Assembly (NCBI GenBank): GCA_934702375.1
Contig: CAKUYE010000011.1
Location: 1 to 64,000, forward strand
Origin: an uncultured Bacillota bacterium
GTDB taxonomy: Bacteria > Bacillota > Dehalobacteriia > UBA7702
DNA: 64,000 bases
Direction: 5' to 3'
The first letter of the stretch is position 1, and each line of letters starts with the position of its first letter. A program made the position numbers and the translations under genes. A model generated the notes under the pieces. The model saw nothing but the letters and a program-made list of their open reading frames with translations, did not search any database and was not told where the DNA came from. Positions 42,054-50,022 of this stretch are shown piece after piece.

Positions 42054-43256
42054 ATGAAAACCATTGTGAGAAGTACTTATCTGGATCGTTTGATTGCCTT
42101 AAATCAAACGCCGGATATTAAAATCATCACCGGCATTCGGCGTTCGGGAAAATCCAAGTTGATGCAGGCCTACATTGCATATCTGCAAGAGCATTGTGAA
42201 AATATCAATATCATTTTTATTGACTTTATGGATCTCGATTTTGAGCCGATAAAGGAATATCATGCCCTTCATTCCTTTGCCGAGGAGCATTACGAAGAAG
42301 GCAAGGTTAATTATCTTTTCGTGGATGAGGTTCAAATGTGTCCCAAATTTGAATTGGCTGTCAACAGCCTCCATGCAAAAGGGAAGTACGATATCTACAT
42401 CACCGGTTCCAATGCCTTTTTATTAAGTGCCGACCTTGCAACCCTTTTTACCGGCCGCTATATTGAGCTGCACGTTTTTCCCTTCAGCTTTAAAGAATTC
42501 TGTCAATATTACGGCGAAGGGGATCGGGATGCCCTTCTTGATCGGTATACGCTTCAAGGCGGTTTGTCCGGTTCTTACGGCTATACCACGGAAAAGGATC
42601 GCACAAATTATATTAAAATCGTTTACGAAACCATCGTGACCAGAGATCTTGTCCAAAAGTATGCTCTGCCCGATTCCTTGTCCCTCCAACGCTTGAGTGA
42701 GTTTCTCATGGATAATATCGGGAATTTAACCTCCCCCAATAAAGTTTCGGAATTGCTGAAAACGGAATCTGCCACATCCAACCATGTGACCGTAGGGAGA
42801 TACATCAAGTATCTGTGCAATGCCTTTGTGTTTTACGATATCAAGCGCTTTGATATTCGCGGCAAGAAATATCTGGAAACAACGGAAAAGTTCTATTTAT
42901 GCGATACCGGCATCCGTTATGCAATCCTTGGCAGCCGAAATATGGATTATGGGCGGGTATACGAAAATATCGTTTGCATTGAGCTTTTGCGCCGGGGGTA
43001 TGATGTTTATGTTGGAAAATTGTATCAAAAGGAAATTGATTTCGTGGCGCAAAGGGGCAGCGAAAAAGTGTATATTCAGGTAAGCGATAATATCCCGGAT
43101 CCCAAAACCTTTGAACGGGAAGTTTCCCCGTTGCTGCAAATCCGCGATGCTTATCCCAAAATGATCCTTGCCAGAACAAAGCATCCCCCCTATGACTATG
43201 AGGGCATTCAGATCTGGGACCTTGGCCAGTGGCTGCTCCGATCTGCTGAAAATTGA
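42054..43256 (+). CDS. AAA ATPase with DUF4143 C-terminal domain
   Basis: A 400-residue protein of the AAA_14/DUF4143 type: Walker A GIRRSGKSKL, Walker B YLFVDEVQ, sensor ITGSNAFLLS, then a DUF4143 domain with a restriction-nuclease-like fold (YENIVCIELLRRGYDVYVG, KEIDFVAQ). Members are common in gut anaerobes and are scattered between genomes; function is unknown. It is monocistronic, with an unusual twin-palindrome promoter. The ribosome site (GTGAG) is weak. Confidence 0.85.
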   Translation: MKTIVRSTYLDRLIALNQTPDIKIITGIRRSGKSKLMQAYIAYLQEHCENINIIFIDFMDLDFEPIKEYHALHSFAEEHYEEGKVNYLFVDEVQMCPKFELAVNSLHAKGKYDIYITGSNAFLLSADLATLFTGRYIELHVFPFSFKEFCQYYGEGDRDALLDRYTLQGGLSGSYGYTTEKDRTNYIKIVYETIVTRDLVQKYALPDSLSLQRLSEFLMDNIGNLTSPNKVSELLKTESATSNHVTVGRYIKYLCNAFVFYDIKRFDIRGKKYLETTEKFYLCDTGIRYAILGSRNMDYGRVYENIVCIELLRRGYDVYVGKLYQKEIDFVAQRGSEKVYIQVSDNIPDPKTFEREVSPLLQIRDAYPKMILARTKHPPYDYEGIQIWDLGQWLLRSAEN

Positions 43257-43265
43257 TACCTATCA

Positions 43266-43303
43266 CAAAACCCCGGTATTTACAACTTACCGGGGTTTGT
43301 TTC
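43266..43303. terminator. Bidirectional terminator
   Basis: Stem AAACCCCGGTA/TACCGGGGTTT with a 9-nt loop, between the convergent ATPase and TIM-barrel genes. Confidence 0.85.
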
Positions 43304-44182
43304 TTATGGTTCATCGAAGAAGAGGGGGAGGAAGCCCTTATGGTTTGCTTCCTTTTCCTTTGTTTTTCTGGTTTCCTCCTGCTCTTCTTTTATTTCTTCG
43401 GTTTTACGGATCAGCTCGCAGATGCTCTCATAGGCAGCTTTTAAGAAGGTATCTTCTTCGGGGTAGCGCTTTTTGTCGGCAATCACCTCCAGGGTGAAGG
43501 GGACCTTTGTTTCTGTCAGATAGGGCAATACCTTCTTTTCAAAGGGAATCGTGCCGTCAAAGGGCAGACTGTGGCTGTTTTTCATGCCGTCGTTATCGGA
43601 GATATGCAGTGCCGAAAGCTTCTCTTTGTGCTGCTCCAAAAGGGAAAATTGCTTTTCTGCTCCCATATTTGCATGGGAAGTATCAAAGCAAAAGCCCAGC
43701 TCCTTTACGCCGGGAAAGGCTTCCCACACATAGGTGAGGTAATCGGCCCGCCAGGTGTTTTCCGCAGAAAGAATCACCCGGTTTGCTTCGGCATAGGGGA
43801 GCAGCGTCTCAATGCTGTGGAGGAGGTGGATGGAAGGCTCCGGCAGCTCTCCCTTGCCGCAGAGATGAAAGACCAGATTGAAGCATCCCAGGTCGCTGAT
43901 TTCTTCGATGGTTTGGCAAATGGGTTTTAAATGCCGCATCCGCGTTTCCTTGTCGGTGCTCCAGAGGGCATCGTCCTCTTCTCCTGCCATATGGATGTTA
44001 AAGACCTTCAAAGCGGCTTCTTCACAGCGGCGGAACATTTCAAACCGGGAGATGGGGGCATCGCCGATTTCATCCTCCCACCAGAGCATCACACCGTCAA
44101 AACCGGTTTCTTTGATTTTCTCAATGCGGCGGAGAAAGTCGTTGTAATAGCCGTACCAGGCAAAGATTCCTGTTTCTCTCAT
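43304..44182 (-). CDS. Sugar phosphate isomerase/epimerase-like TIM barrel protein
   Basis: A 292-residue protein with AP-endonuclease-2/xylose-isomerase-like TIM barrel features: a start ETGIFAWYGY, GFDGVMLWWED, VILSAENTW, GFCFDTSHANMG and LHISDND, which place Glu, Asp and His metal ligands. The C-terminal ~35 residues are Lys/Glu-rich and probably disordered. Substrate unknown. The start overlaps the stop of the EamA transporter gene upstream by 4 bp, so they form an operon. Confidence 0.8.
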   Translation of the reverse strand: MRETGIFAWYGYYNDFLRRIEKIKETGFDGVMLWWEDEIGDAPISRFEMFRRCEEAALKVFNIHMAGEEDDALWSTDKETRMRHLKPICQTIEEISDLGCFNLVFHLCGKGELPEPSIHLLHSIETLLPYAEANRVILSAENTWRADYLTYVWEAFPGVKELGFCFDTSHANMGAEKQFSLLEQHKEKLSALHISDNDGMKNSHSLPFDGTIPFEKKVLPYLTETKVPFTLEVIADKKRYPEEDTFLKAAYESICELIRKTEEIKEEQEETRKTKEKEANHKGFLPLFFDEP

Positions 44183-45075
44183 TGCAGCACCTCGCCGGGG
44201 GCTTTGGCTTTACTGTTGCGCCATTCCAGCCATACCACCGAGAGGAACACGATGCCGCCGCCGATCAGCAGATTCAGGGTAAGAGGCTCCAGCCCCAGCA
44301 GCACGGAAAAGGCCGCGCCGAAAAGGGATTCAAAGGAAAGAAGAATCGCACTGGTGGAGGTAGGAGTGCGGCGCTGGCCAAAGGTCTGAAGGAACAAGCA
44401 GAGGGCCGTGGGGAATAACGCCAAGTAGGTAATGGCTGCCATGCCGCTGCCCCAGTGGGTTACGGCAACCTGATCAGTTTCGGTAAAGAGGAAATAAACG
44501 GCGGAAAGACAGGCTACGGTAAATAACTGCATAAAGGTGAGGTGCAGGGAATTTTTGTTGCCGCCGGCATACCCCAGGTAGGCAATGTGGCAGGCAAAGC
44601 CAAAAGCGCAGATCAGGGTCAGGATATCCCCGGGGCTGAAATGAATTCCACCTTCCTTCCAGTTAAGCACCGCCATGCCGAAAAAGCAGACGAACACGGC
44701 GATATAGACGCGAAAAGCAATCTTTTCTTTAAAGCAGATCCGGGCGATAAAGGGCACCATCAGCAGATTGGTGGCGGTAAGCAAAGCGTTGCTGGATACC
44801 TCAATGGTCTGCATCCCGATGGCTTGAAAAAGAAAACCGATAAAGAAGAAAAACCCGGCGATAGCACCGGTTTTGATCTCTGCTTTGGTAAAGGTTTTAA
44901 AATCTTTATTGATAATGAGCATCATGGCCACTGCCCCGATGAAAAAGCGCAGCATATTGACCATGCCCGGGGGAAAACCGGCATCCAGGCAGTAATCAAC
45001 GCCGATAAAGCCGCTGCCCCAGATAAAGGCCGTGGTGAGAAGGGCCAGCTCCCCGGCAAAACGATGATTTGACAT
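44179..45075 (-). CDS. EamA/DMT-family transporter
   Basis: A 298-residue membrane protein with ten hydrophobic segments in two EamA halves; the N-terminal FAGELALLTTAFIWGSGFIG and the second-half TSTSAILLSFESLFGAAFSV are typical of the drug/metabolite superfamily. It probably exports a small metabolite. ATG at 45075 follows GAGGT. It is the first gene of the pair with the TIM-barrel protein. Confidence 0.88.
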   Translation of the reverse strand: MSNHRFAGELALLTTAFIWGSGFIGVDYCLDAGFPPGMVNMLRFFIGAVAMMLIINKDFKTFTKAEIKTGAIAGFFFFIGFLFQAIGMQTIEVSSNALLTATNLLMVPFIARICFKEKIAFRVYIAVFVCFFGMAVLNWKEGGIHFSPGDILTLICAFGFACHIAYLGYAGGNKNSLHLTFMQLFTVACLSAVYFLFTETDQVAVTHWGSGMAAITYLALFPTALCLFLQTFGQRRTPTSTSAILLSFESLFGAAFSVLLGLEPLTLNLLIGGGIVFLSVVWLEWRNSKAKAPGEVLQ

Positions 45076-45153
45076 GATAAAATACCTCAATGTATAGAAT
45101 TCCTATTATTCTAGCATAGTGCTGCATAAAATGCAATATACCCCAATAAACTT

Positions 45154-45270
45154 CATGAAATTACAACCAAAATGAAGCATTGCTCCGCAATGCGATCCAA
45201 ATATGGCTTTGCATCGAGGAGAAGCTGCCGCTGCACCTTCCCCTCAAATGGGAAATCATTTTAGCAGGTG
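45154..45270. repeat. Fragment of the dispersed 3'-end repeats
   Basis: Contains GCATTGCTCCGCAATGC, GCATCGAGGAGAAGCTGCCG and CACCTTCCCCTCAAATGGGA, the same building blocks as at 8280-8340 and 8585-8610, but no complete long hairpin. Confidence 0.55.
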
Positions 45271-45274
45271 ATTT

Positions 45275-45308
45275 ATAAAAAAGGACTTCGGTTTTCCGAA
45301 GTCCTTTT
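45275..45308 (-). terminator. Terminator of pncB
   Basis: Perfect stem AAGGACTTCGG/CCGAAGTCCTT, loop TTTT, followed on the minus strand by TTTTTTATAAATC. Confidence 0.85.
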
Positions 45309-45311
45309 GAT

Positions 45312-46763
45312 TTAGAATTGCTGAAATTCGCCGTAGTTGTCTTCAATCAGTTTTTGTTTTGTATCCCAGAGCTTCTGGGAGAGATCCACATAGTAGAGGT
45401 GGGGGTGCTCAAACCGTTTCATTTCTTCCCACAGGAGGTCGATCTGGCTTTTGCTGTATGCCCGGATTTCATCTACCGAGGGCTTGTGCTCCAGCACGCA
45501 TTTGCCGTCTTTGAACACCGGTACCAGGAGTTCCCTTACTTCGTAATCGGTAAAGGTGTGTTTTTTCCAGGGGTGGTTGGGGTCAAATATGGTCAAAGGC
45601 TGAGCGGTGTCAATCACTTCATCGTAAACCGTTACCAGGTCGGCATGGGCTTTGCCGGTGGTTTTATCGAAGATTCGCCAAACCTTTTTAAAGTGGGGCG
45701 TTGTGATCTTCACGGCGTTTTCGCTGACCTTAATCTTGGGGATCACATTGCCGGCTTCATCTTCAATGGCGCAAAGCTTGTACACGCCGCCGAACACCGG
45801 CTCGCTTTTGGCGGTGATCATTCGTTCTCCCACCCCAAAGGCGTCGATTTTTGCGCCCTGATGAAGGAGATCGTCGATGATATATTCATCCAGCGAGTTG
45901 GATATCACGATGCGGCATTGGGGGTATCCGGCATTGTCCAGCATTTTCCGGGCCTTTTTGGTGAGGTAGGTGATATCCCCGGAGTCGATGCGGATGGAGC
46001 ATTCCGTAATGCCCATTTCGTCAAAGACCTTTACGGCATTGGGAATCCCGCTTTTCAATACGTTGAAGGTGTCCACCAGCAGGCAGGGATTTTTGGGGTA
46101 GATCTTGCAATAGGAGCGGAAAGCTTCCAACTCCGAAGAAAACATCTGTACCCAGGAATGAGCCATGGTGCCCCCGGCGGGAGTGCCGTAAAGCTCTTCC
46201 GAAAGGGTGCAGGCCGTGCCGACGCAGCCGCCGATACAGGCCGCTCTGGCCCCTAAAATCGCACCGCCGGGGCCTTGTGCCCGGCGAGAACCAAACTCCG
46301 TTACCGGCCGCCCATTTGCCGCCCGGCAAATGCGGTTGGCCTTGGTTGCAATGAGGCTCTGGTGGTTCAATGTGAGCAAAACAAAGGTTTCAATAAACTG
46401 AGCCTCGGGAGCCGGAGCACGCACCGTCATGATAGGCTCGTTGGGGAAAATAGGCGTTCCCTCCGGCACGGCCCAAATATCGCCGTGGAAGGAAAAGTCC
46501 TTCAGATATTCAAGAAAATCTTCGCTGAAAATGCCTTTGCGGCGAAGCAGTTCAATATCCTCTTCGTCAAAGTGTAAGTTTTCAATATAGTCGATTACCT
46601 GTTCCAAACCGGCAGCAATGGCAAAGCCGCCATGATCCGGCACCTGGCGGAAAAAGACATCAAAATAAGTGATCTTGTCTTTCCAGCCGTTTTGGAAATA
46701 GCCGTTTGCCATGGTCAGCTCGTAATAGTCACAAAGCATCGTTAAGTTTTCTTTTTGTTTCAT
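45312..46763 (-). CDS. pncB: Nicotinate phosphoribosyltransferase
   Basis: A 483-residue enzyme of NAD salvage: nicotinate + PRPP + ATP to nicotinate mononucleotide. It opens with CDYYELTMANGYFQNGW and has EFGSRRAQGPGGAILGAR with the catalytic phospho-His region context (GTMAHSWVQ), IRIDSGDI and GVGERMIT. The ATG at 46763 follows AAAGG at longer distance; TTG at 46772 is an alternative. Upstream lies the tandem mini-hairpin region. Confidence 0.95.
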   Translation of the reverse strand: MKQKENLTMLCDYYELTMANGYFQNGWKDKITYFDVFFRQVPDHGGFAIAAGLEQVIDYIENLHFDEEDIELLRRKGIFSEDFLEYLKDFSFHGDIWAVPEGTPIFPNEPIMTVRAPAPEAQFIETFVLLTLNHQSLIATKANRICRAANGRPVTEFGSRRAQGPGGAILGARAACIGGCVGTACTLSEELYGTPAGGTMAHSWVQMFSSELEAFRSYCKIYPKNPCLLVDTFNVLKSGIPNAVKVFDEMGITECSIRIDSGDITYLTKKARKMLDNAGYPQCRIVISNSLDEYIIDDLLHQGAKIDAFGVGERMITAKSEPVFGGVYKLCAIEDEAGNVIPKIKVSENAVKITTPHFKKVWRIFDKTTGKAHADLVTVYDEVIDTAQPLTIFDPNHPWKKHTFTDYEVRELLVPVFKDGKCVLEHKPSVDEIRAYSKSQIDLLWEEMKRFEHPHLYYVDLSQKLWDTKQKLIEDNYGEFQQF

Positions 46764-46825
46764 GATCACCAAACCTTTCTCTTCTTATAATGATACCCTA
46801 TTACAACGGATTTGTAAAGAAGGTA

Positions 46826-46925
46826 GTGTGAGAATGAAATACCTCCCGCTGGTCGGCATGAAATGCTGCCTAGCGGCAGCATGAAATACCCCTTCGGGGC
46901 ATGAAATACCTTCCTGCGGAAGGCA
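46826..46925. repeat. Tandem mini-hairpins separated by ATGAAAT
   Basis: Four or five short hairpins (such as TGCTGCCTAGCGGCAGCA, CCCCTTCGGGG and CCTTCCTGCGGAAGG) are strung between copies of GCATGAAAT. Each stem differs but pairs. No gene. Confidence 0.75.
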
Positions 46926-46975
46926 TGAATGTAGCATCGCGAAGGCGATGCAAAAATGGCTTCGCCTTGAGGTCA

Positions 46976-47129
46976 GGGGAATCGAAACCCCGGGGCTTTG
47001 GGCACTTTGGTCCCAAAGTGCCGCGTCCCAAGGAGTCATAGTGAAAAAATTTTGCCGGGAAGTGACTTTGCAGACCGGCAAACGGAAAAGCAACGCTTAT
47101 TCTCAAAAGTGTCGCTTCCAAAATGGCTT
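46976..47129. repeat. Dispersed repeat, GGGGAATCGAAACCCCGGGG type, copy 2
   Basis: Second copy of the element at 16428-16580; the first ~65 nt are almost identical and the remainder is diverged but alignable. It ends shortly before the spoVA promoter. Confidence 0.75.
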
Positions 47130-47141
47130 TCCTGGAAAATT

Positions 47142-47171
47142 TGCATAAATACTGTGAATTGAGGCAAACTA
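47142..47171 (+). promoter_or_regulatory. Sigma-G-like promoter of spoVA operon
   Basis: TGCATA (47142-47147), 17 bp, CAAACTA (47165-47171) matches the forespore sigma-G pattern (TGHATR, CATWHTA) with one mismatch in the -10. The position, just before spoVAC, fits the known forespore control of spoVA genes. Confidence 0.5.
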
Positions 47172-47202
47172 CACACCAATGGAAGGAGGAATCCATCAAT
47201 CC

Positions 47203-47700
47203 ATGTCTGAAAAATTAAAACGATCCATGGAGGAATCGCTGCAAAAAGCAAAAATAAAAGAATATTCCGCTCTGGTGCAGGAAACCAAGCCCAAACCGCC
47301 ATTGATAAAAAATGTGGCCCAGGCCTTTCTTTGCGGCGGCGCCATCTGCCTTTTGGGGCAGATCATCTACGAGCTGCTAACCCTTACGCCAATGTCGGAT
47401 AAGCACAGTGTTATCACCACGTTGATCTTGCTTATTTTTGGCGGTGCGTTTCTCACCGGCCTTGGCATTTACGATAAACTGGGCAAATTTGCCGGCGCAG
47501 GCTCCATTGTGCCCATCAGCGGCTTTGCCAATTCCATGGTTGCTCCGGCGCTGGAGTGGAAAACCGAAGGCTTTGTTGCCGGTTTGGCGGCCAAGCTTTT
47601 TACTCTGGCCGGGCCGGTCATTGTTTACGGCATTGTTGTTTCTGTCTTTCTGGGATTATTGAAATATCTGTGGCTGCTGTTTACGGGAGGTTTGTCATGA
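47203..47700 (+). CDS. spoVAC: Stage V sporulation protein AC
   Basis: A 165-residue membrane protein with about four to five helices after a basic N-terminus; KPPLIKNVAQAFLCGGAICL, YDKLGKFAGAGSIVPISGFA and ANSMVAPALEWKTEG are SpoVAC signatures. It forms the dipicolinic-acid channel in the spore inner membrane. AGGAGGA is 12 nt before the ATG at 47203, a long spacing; an ATG at 47179 has none. The stop overlaps the spoVAD ATG (ATGA). Confidence 0.95.
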   Translation: MSEKLKRSMEESLQKAKIKEYSALVQETKPKPPLIKNVAQAFLCGGAICLLGQIIYELLTLTPMSDKHSVITTLILLIFGGAFLTGLGIYDKLGKFAGAGSIVPISGFANSMVAPALEWKTEGFVAGLAAKLFTLAGPVIVYGIVVSVFLGLLKYLWLLFTGGLS

Positions 47701-48707
47701 GCGTAAAGGGACAAAATACCTATTTTTTTGATGTGCCGGTGTATGTTGCCGGCAGTGCTGCCGTAGGCGGGCCTATGGAAGGGCAGGGGCCTTTGGGATC
47801 ATGCTTTGATAAAATCTCGCCGACGCTCCAATCCAAAGGCGGCAACTGGGAGGAAACGGAAATCGGCATGCAAAAGGATGTTCTTGATATCCTTTTGAAA
47901 AAGGCTGCCTTTGCCCATAAAACCGTAGATTTGCTTTTAGGCGGCGATCTGATCAATCAGCTTACCGTCACCAATTTCGCTGCCAAAGAGAGGGATATGC
48001 CCTTTCTTGGTTTATATAATGCTTGTGCTACCATGGCAGAGGGGCTGCTTTTGGCGGCTTCCCTCCTTGGCGGCGGATACATCCGCAAGGCTGCCGTGGT
48101 AGCTTCAAGTCATAATGCCACTTCGGAGCGACAATACCGCAACCCCACGGAGCTGGGCGCTCAACGCCCGATGTGGAGCCAGTGGACGGTTACCGCTGCC
48201 GGAGCCGTGGCTTTGAGCTGCAAGCCTTCGGCTTTGAAGGTCCTTAGCGGCACCGTGGGTCGGATTGTGGATATGGGGGTAAAAGACCCCAATGATATGG
48301 GCGCTGCCATGGCGCCGGCAGCGGCAAAAACCATTACCGAGCATCTGCACAACAGCGGCAGAGAGGCAAAGGATTATGACCTGATCTGTACCGGGGATTT
48401 GGGCAGTCACGGTCACACCCTCCTCGGCACTCTTCTGGAAAAAGAAGGGATCACTTTGGATGAACGTTTTCAAGACGGCGGTATGCGGATCTATCAAAAG
48501 AATCAGGATGCCCATGCCGGCGGCAGCGGCGCCGGCTGTTCGGCGGCGGTGTGGAGCAGTTATGTGATCCCGGCCCTTCAAAGGGGAAAATACCGCCGGG
48601 TTCTGCTGGTGGGTACCGGTGCGCTGCTCAGTACCGTCAGTGTGGGCCAGGGGAAGTCCATTCCCGCCATTGCCCATGCCGTAGAGATTGTAAAGGAGGG
48701 CTGCTGA
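47697..48707 (+). CDS. spoVAD: Stage V sporulation protein AD
   Basis: A 336-residue thiolase-fold soluble protein that binds dipicolinic acid in spores. VYVAGSAAVGGPMEGQGPLG, SHNATSERQYRNPTELG and ICTGDLGSHG are characteristic. GGAGG lies 7 nt before the ATG at 47697, which overlaps the spoVAC stop. Confidence 0.96.
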   Translation: MSVKGQNTYFFDVPVYVAGSAAVGGPMEGQGPLGSCFDKISPTLQSKGGNWEETEIGMQKDVLDILLKKAAFAHKTVDLLLGGDLINQLTVTNFAAKERDMPFLGLYNACATMAEGLLLAASLLGGGYIRKAAVVASSHNATSERQYRNPTELGAQRPMWSQWTVTAAGAVALSCKPSALKVLSGTVGRIVDMGVKDPNDMGAAMAPAAAKTITEHLHNSGREAKDYDLICTGDLGSHGHTLLGTLLEKEGITLDERFQDGGMRIYQKNQDAHAGGSGAGCSAAVWSSYVIPALQRGKYRRVLLVGTGALLSTVSVGQGKSIPAIAHAVEIVKEGC

Positions 48708-49070
48708 ATGGCGATGCAATTGCTTTGGGCCTTTTTGATTGGCGGCGGGATCTGCGCTTTGGCTCAGTTGATTATGGATCTTACGCCTTTTACCGTCAGC
48801 ACGGCCCATGTTCTTGTGACCGTTGTTGTCGTCGGTGAAATTCTGGGGTTTTTCGGCCTTTACGGCAAGCTGGTGCGGTTTGCCGGAATGGGAGCTGCGG
48901 TGCCCCTTTGCGGCTTTGGCAATACCCTTATCGAGGGGGTTCTTACGGAGATTGAAAGCGACGGCTTTATGGGTGTGATCACCGGGGGCTTTACCGCCGG
49001 TGCCGCCGGGCTTTGCGCCGCCGTGGTGTTCAGCTTCCTCACCGCAATATTTTTGAAGCCAAAGGGATAA
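48708..49070 (+). CDS. spoVAE: Stage V sporulation protein AE
   Basis: A 120-residue membrane protein with four helices, similar to SpoVAC: FLIGGGICALAQLIMDLTPF and GAAVPLCGFGNTLIEGVL. It completes the SpoVA channel. Its ATG follows the spoVAD stop directly, with AAAGGAGG 12 nt upstream. Confidence 0.95.
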   Translation: MAMQLLWAFLIGGGICALAQLIMDLTPFTVSTAHVLVTVVVVGEILGFFGLYGKLVRFAGMGAAVPLCGFGNTLIEGVLTEIESDGFMGVITGGFTAGAAGLCAAVVFSFLTAIFLKPKG

Positions 49071-49100
49071 TTTTTCAAGGTGGATCTTTATGCTTCTCTC

Positions 49101-49129
49101 TTGTTTTCAGATCCATTTGGGTGTATACT
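49101..49129 (+). promoter_or_regulatory. Sigma-A promoter of riboswitch transcript
   Basis: TTGTTT (49101-49106), 17 bp, TATACT (49124-49129). Transcription would begin about 10 nt before the cobalamin aptamer. Confidence 0.6.
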
Positions 49130-49145
49130 GATTCCAGTAAATGAA

Positions 49146-49297
49146 TCTGAACAGCAAAACGCGGAGAAACCGGGTTAAAATCCCGGACGGTCGCGCCACT
49201 GTGATGCGGAGCATATTTTCTGGCAATGCCAGCCACTGTACTTGTTGTGGGGTATGGGAAGGTGAAAATATGTGTTGATGTGAAGTCAGGATATTCC
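49146..49297 (+). promoter_or_regulatory. Cobalamin (B12) riboswitch aptamer
   Basis: Conserved elements occur in order: GGAGAAACCGGG and TAAAATCCCGG, CGGTCGCGCCACTGTGATG, ATGCCAGCCACT (B12-box region), GGGAAGGTGAAAAT and GTGAAGTCAGGATAT. This is a standard adenosyl- or aqua-cobalamin aptamer. It is preceded by a good promoter and followed, about 70 nt later, by a strong hairpin terminator, but no B12-related gene, nor any convincing plus-strand gene, lies downstream. Confidence 0.9.
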
Positions 49298-49367
49298 CGT
49301 TTTGTTTCGTTTTATGCTCGGCTTCCGCGTAAGAAGTGACGGTTCTTTTTATTACCCATTGTAAAAA

Positions 49368-49420
49368 TGCCCCGCTTCTTGAGGAGGACGTTACTCCTAG
49401 AGGCGGGGCAGATTTTATTT
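49368..49420 (+). terminator. Terminator downstream of cobalamin riboswitch
   Basis: TGCCCCGC (49368-49375) pairs with GCGGGGCA (49403-49410), and inside it GAGGAG pairs with CTCCT; GATTTTATTT follows. It could be the riboswitch expression platform or simply end the RNA. 49071-49535 holds no gene. Confidence 0.75.
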
Positions 49421-49535
49421 ACCATGTTGCCAAACTCTCATTCCGTATCTCTTCCGTTGTTTGGCGGGATTCACCTCTTCATACGGAAAATCTCCTTTCA
49501 ACTCTTTTTTGCGGCTTTTATGCCGCTCTTTTTTT

Positions 49536-49742
49536 TTAGTGAAAAACCGGCAGCCGGGTCTTTTTCGGCAGCTCCAGCTCAAGAACCCAAAAAAGGGTCT
49601 CCAGCTTATGCACCAGGGCCAGGATCCGCAGATCCAGCTCTCCGCTGCAGTTCTCTCCCAGCCGTTCTTTTTCCGCCATGGCTCTTTGCAGCTCCTCCCG
49701 GTAGCGGTCGCTGCGTCTGCGAATATCTTTTTCTGTTTTCAT
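49536..49742 (-). CDS. Small helical protein, unknown
   Basis: A 68-residue, strongly helical, charged protein (RRRSDRYREELQRAMAEKER, then LDLRILALVHKLETLFWVLE) with GGGGGAG 5 nt before the ATG. It has the size and helical-hairpin look of Spo0E-like or other small regulatory proteins but lacks a motif I can name. It points toward the riboswitch RNA. Confidence 0.5.
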   Translation of the reverse strand: MKTEKDIRRRSDRYREELQRAMAEKERLGENCSGELDLRILALVHKLETLFWVLELELPKKTRLPVFH

Positions 49743-49878
49743 GGCTCCCCCTTAAAATAGCTTCCTGAGGTATTGTATGAAAAACAGCAGGTCCACGTGT
49801 TTTTATGATTGCATATATAAAATATATTTGACGTAAAATATATAAAAATAGGCTACAATATTTCTTATTTGCAATTTG

Positions 49879-49907
49879 TTGAAATTTGACGGATTAAGAG
49901 ATATAAT
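49879..49907 (+). promoter_or_regulatory. Sigma-A promoter of the XRE/S24 regulator
   Basis: TTGAAA (49879-49884), 17 bp, TATAAT (49902-49907). The leader to the ATG is about 110 nt, AT-rich, without a clear structure. Together with 49743-49878 it contains no gene. Confidence 0.65.
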
Positions 49908-50022
49908 GGAGATGATGAACTGCATGATATGGGTGAAAATTACAGTTTATCATTTTATTTTCATTGATCTATTCAATAAAATGCGTAAACTAGCATTTAA
50001 ATTTTGACCGGAGGCCGATACC

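Noticed and set aside
47556..47696. N-terminal extension of spoVAD
   Set aside because: It overlaps spoVAC in another frame; the ATG at 47697 has GGAGG and gives the usual SpoVAD start.
49367..49768. 133-codon plus-strand frame after the cobalamin riboswitch
   Set aside because: It starts inside the terminator stem, has no ribosome site, a low-complexity translation and no family motif, and is antisense to a better-supported small gene.
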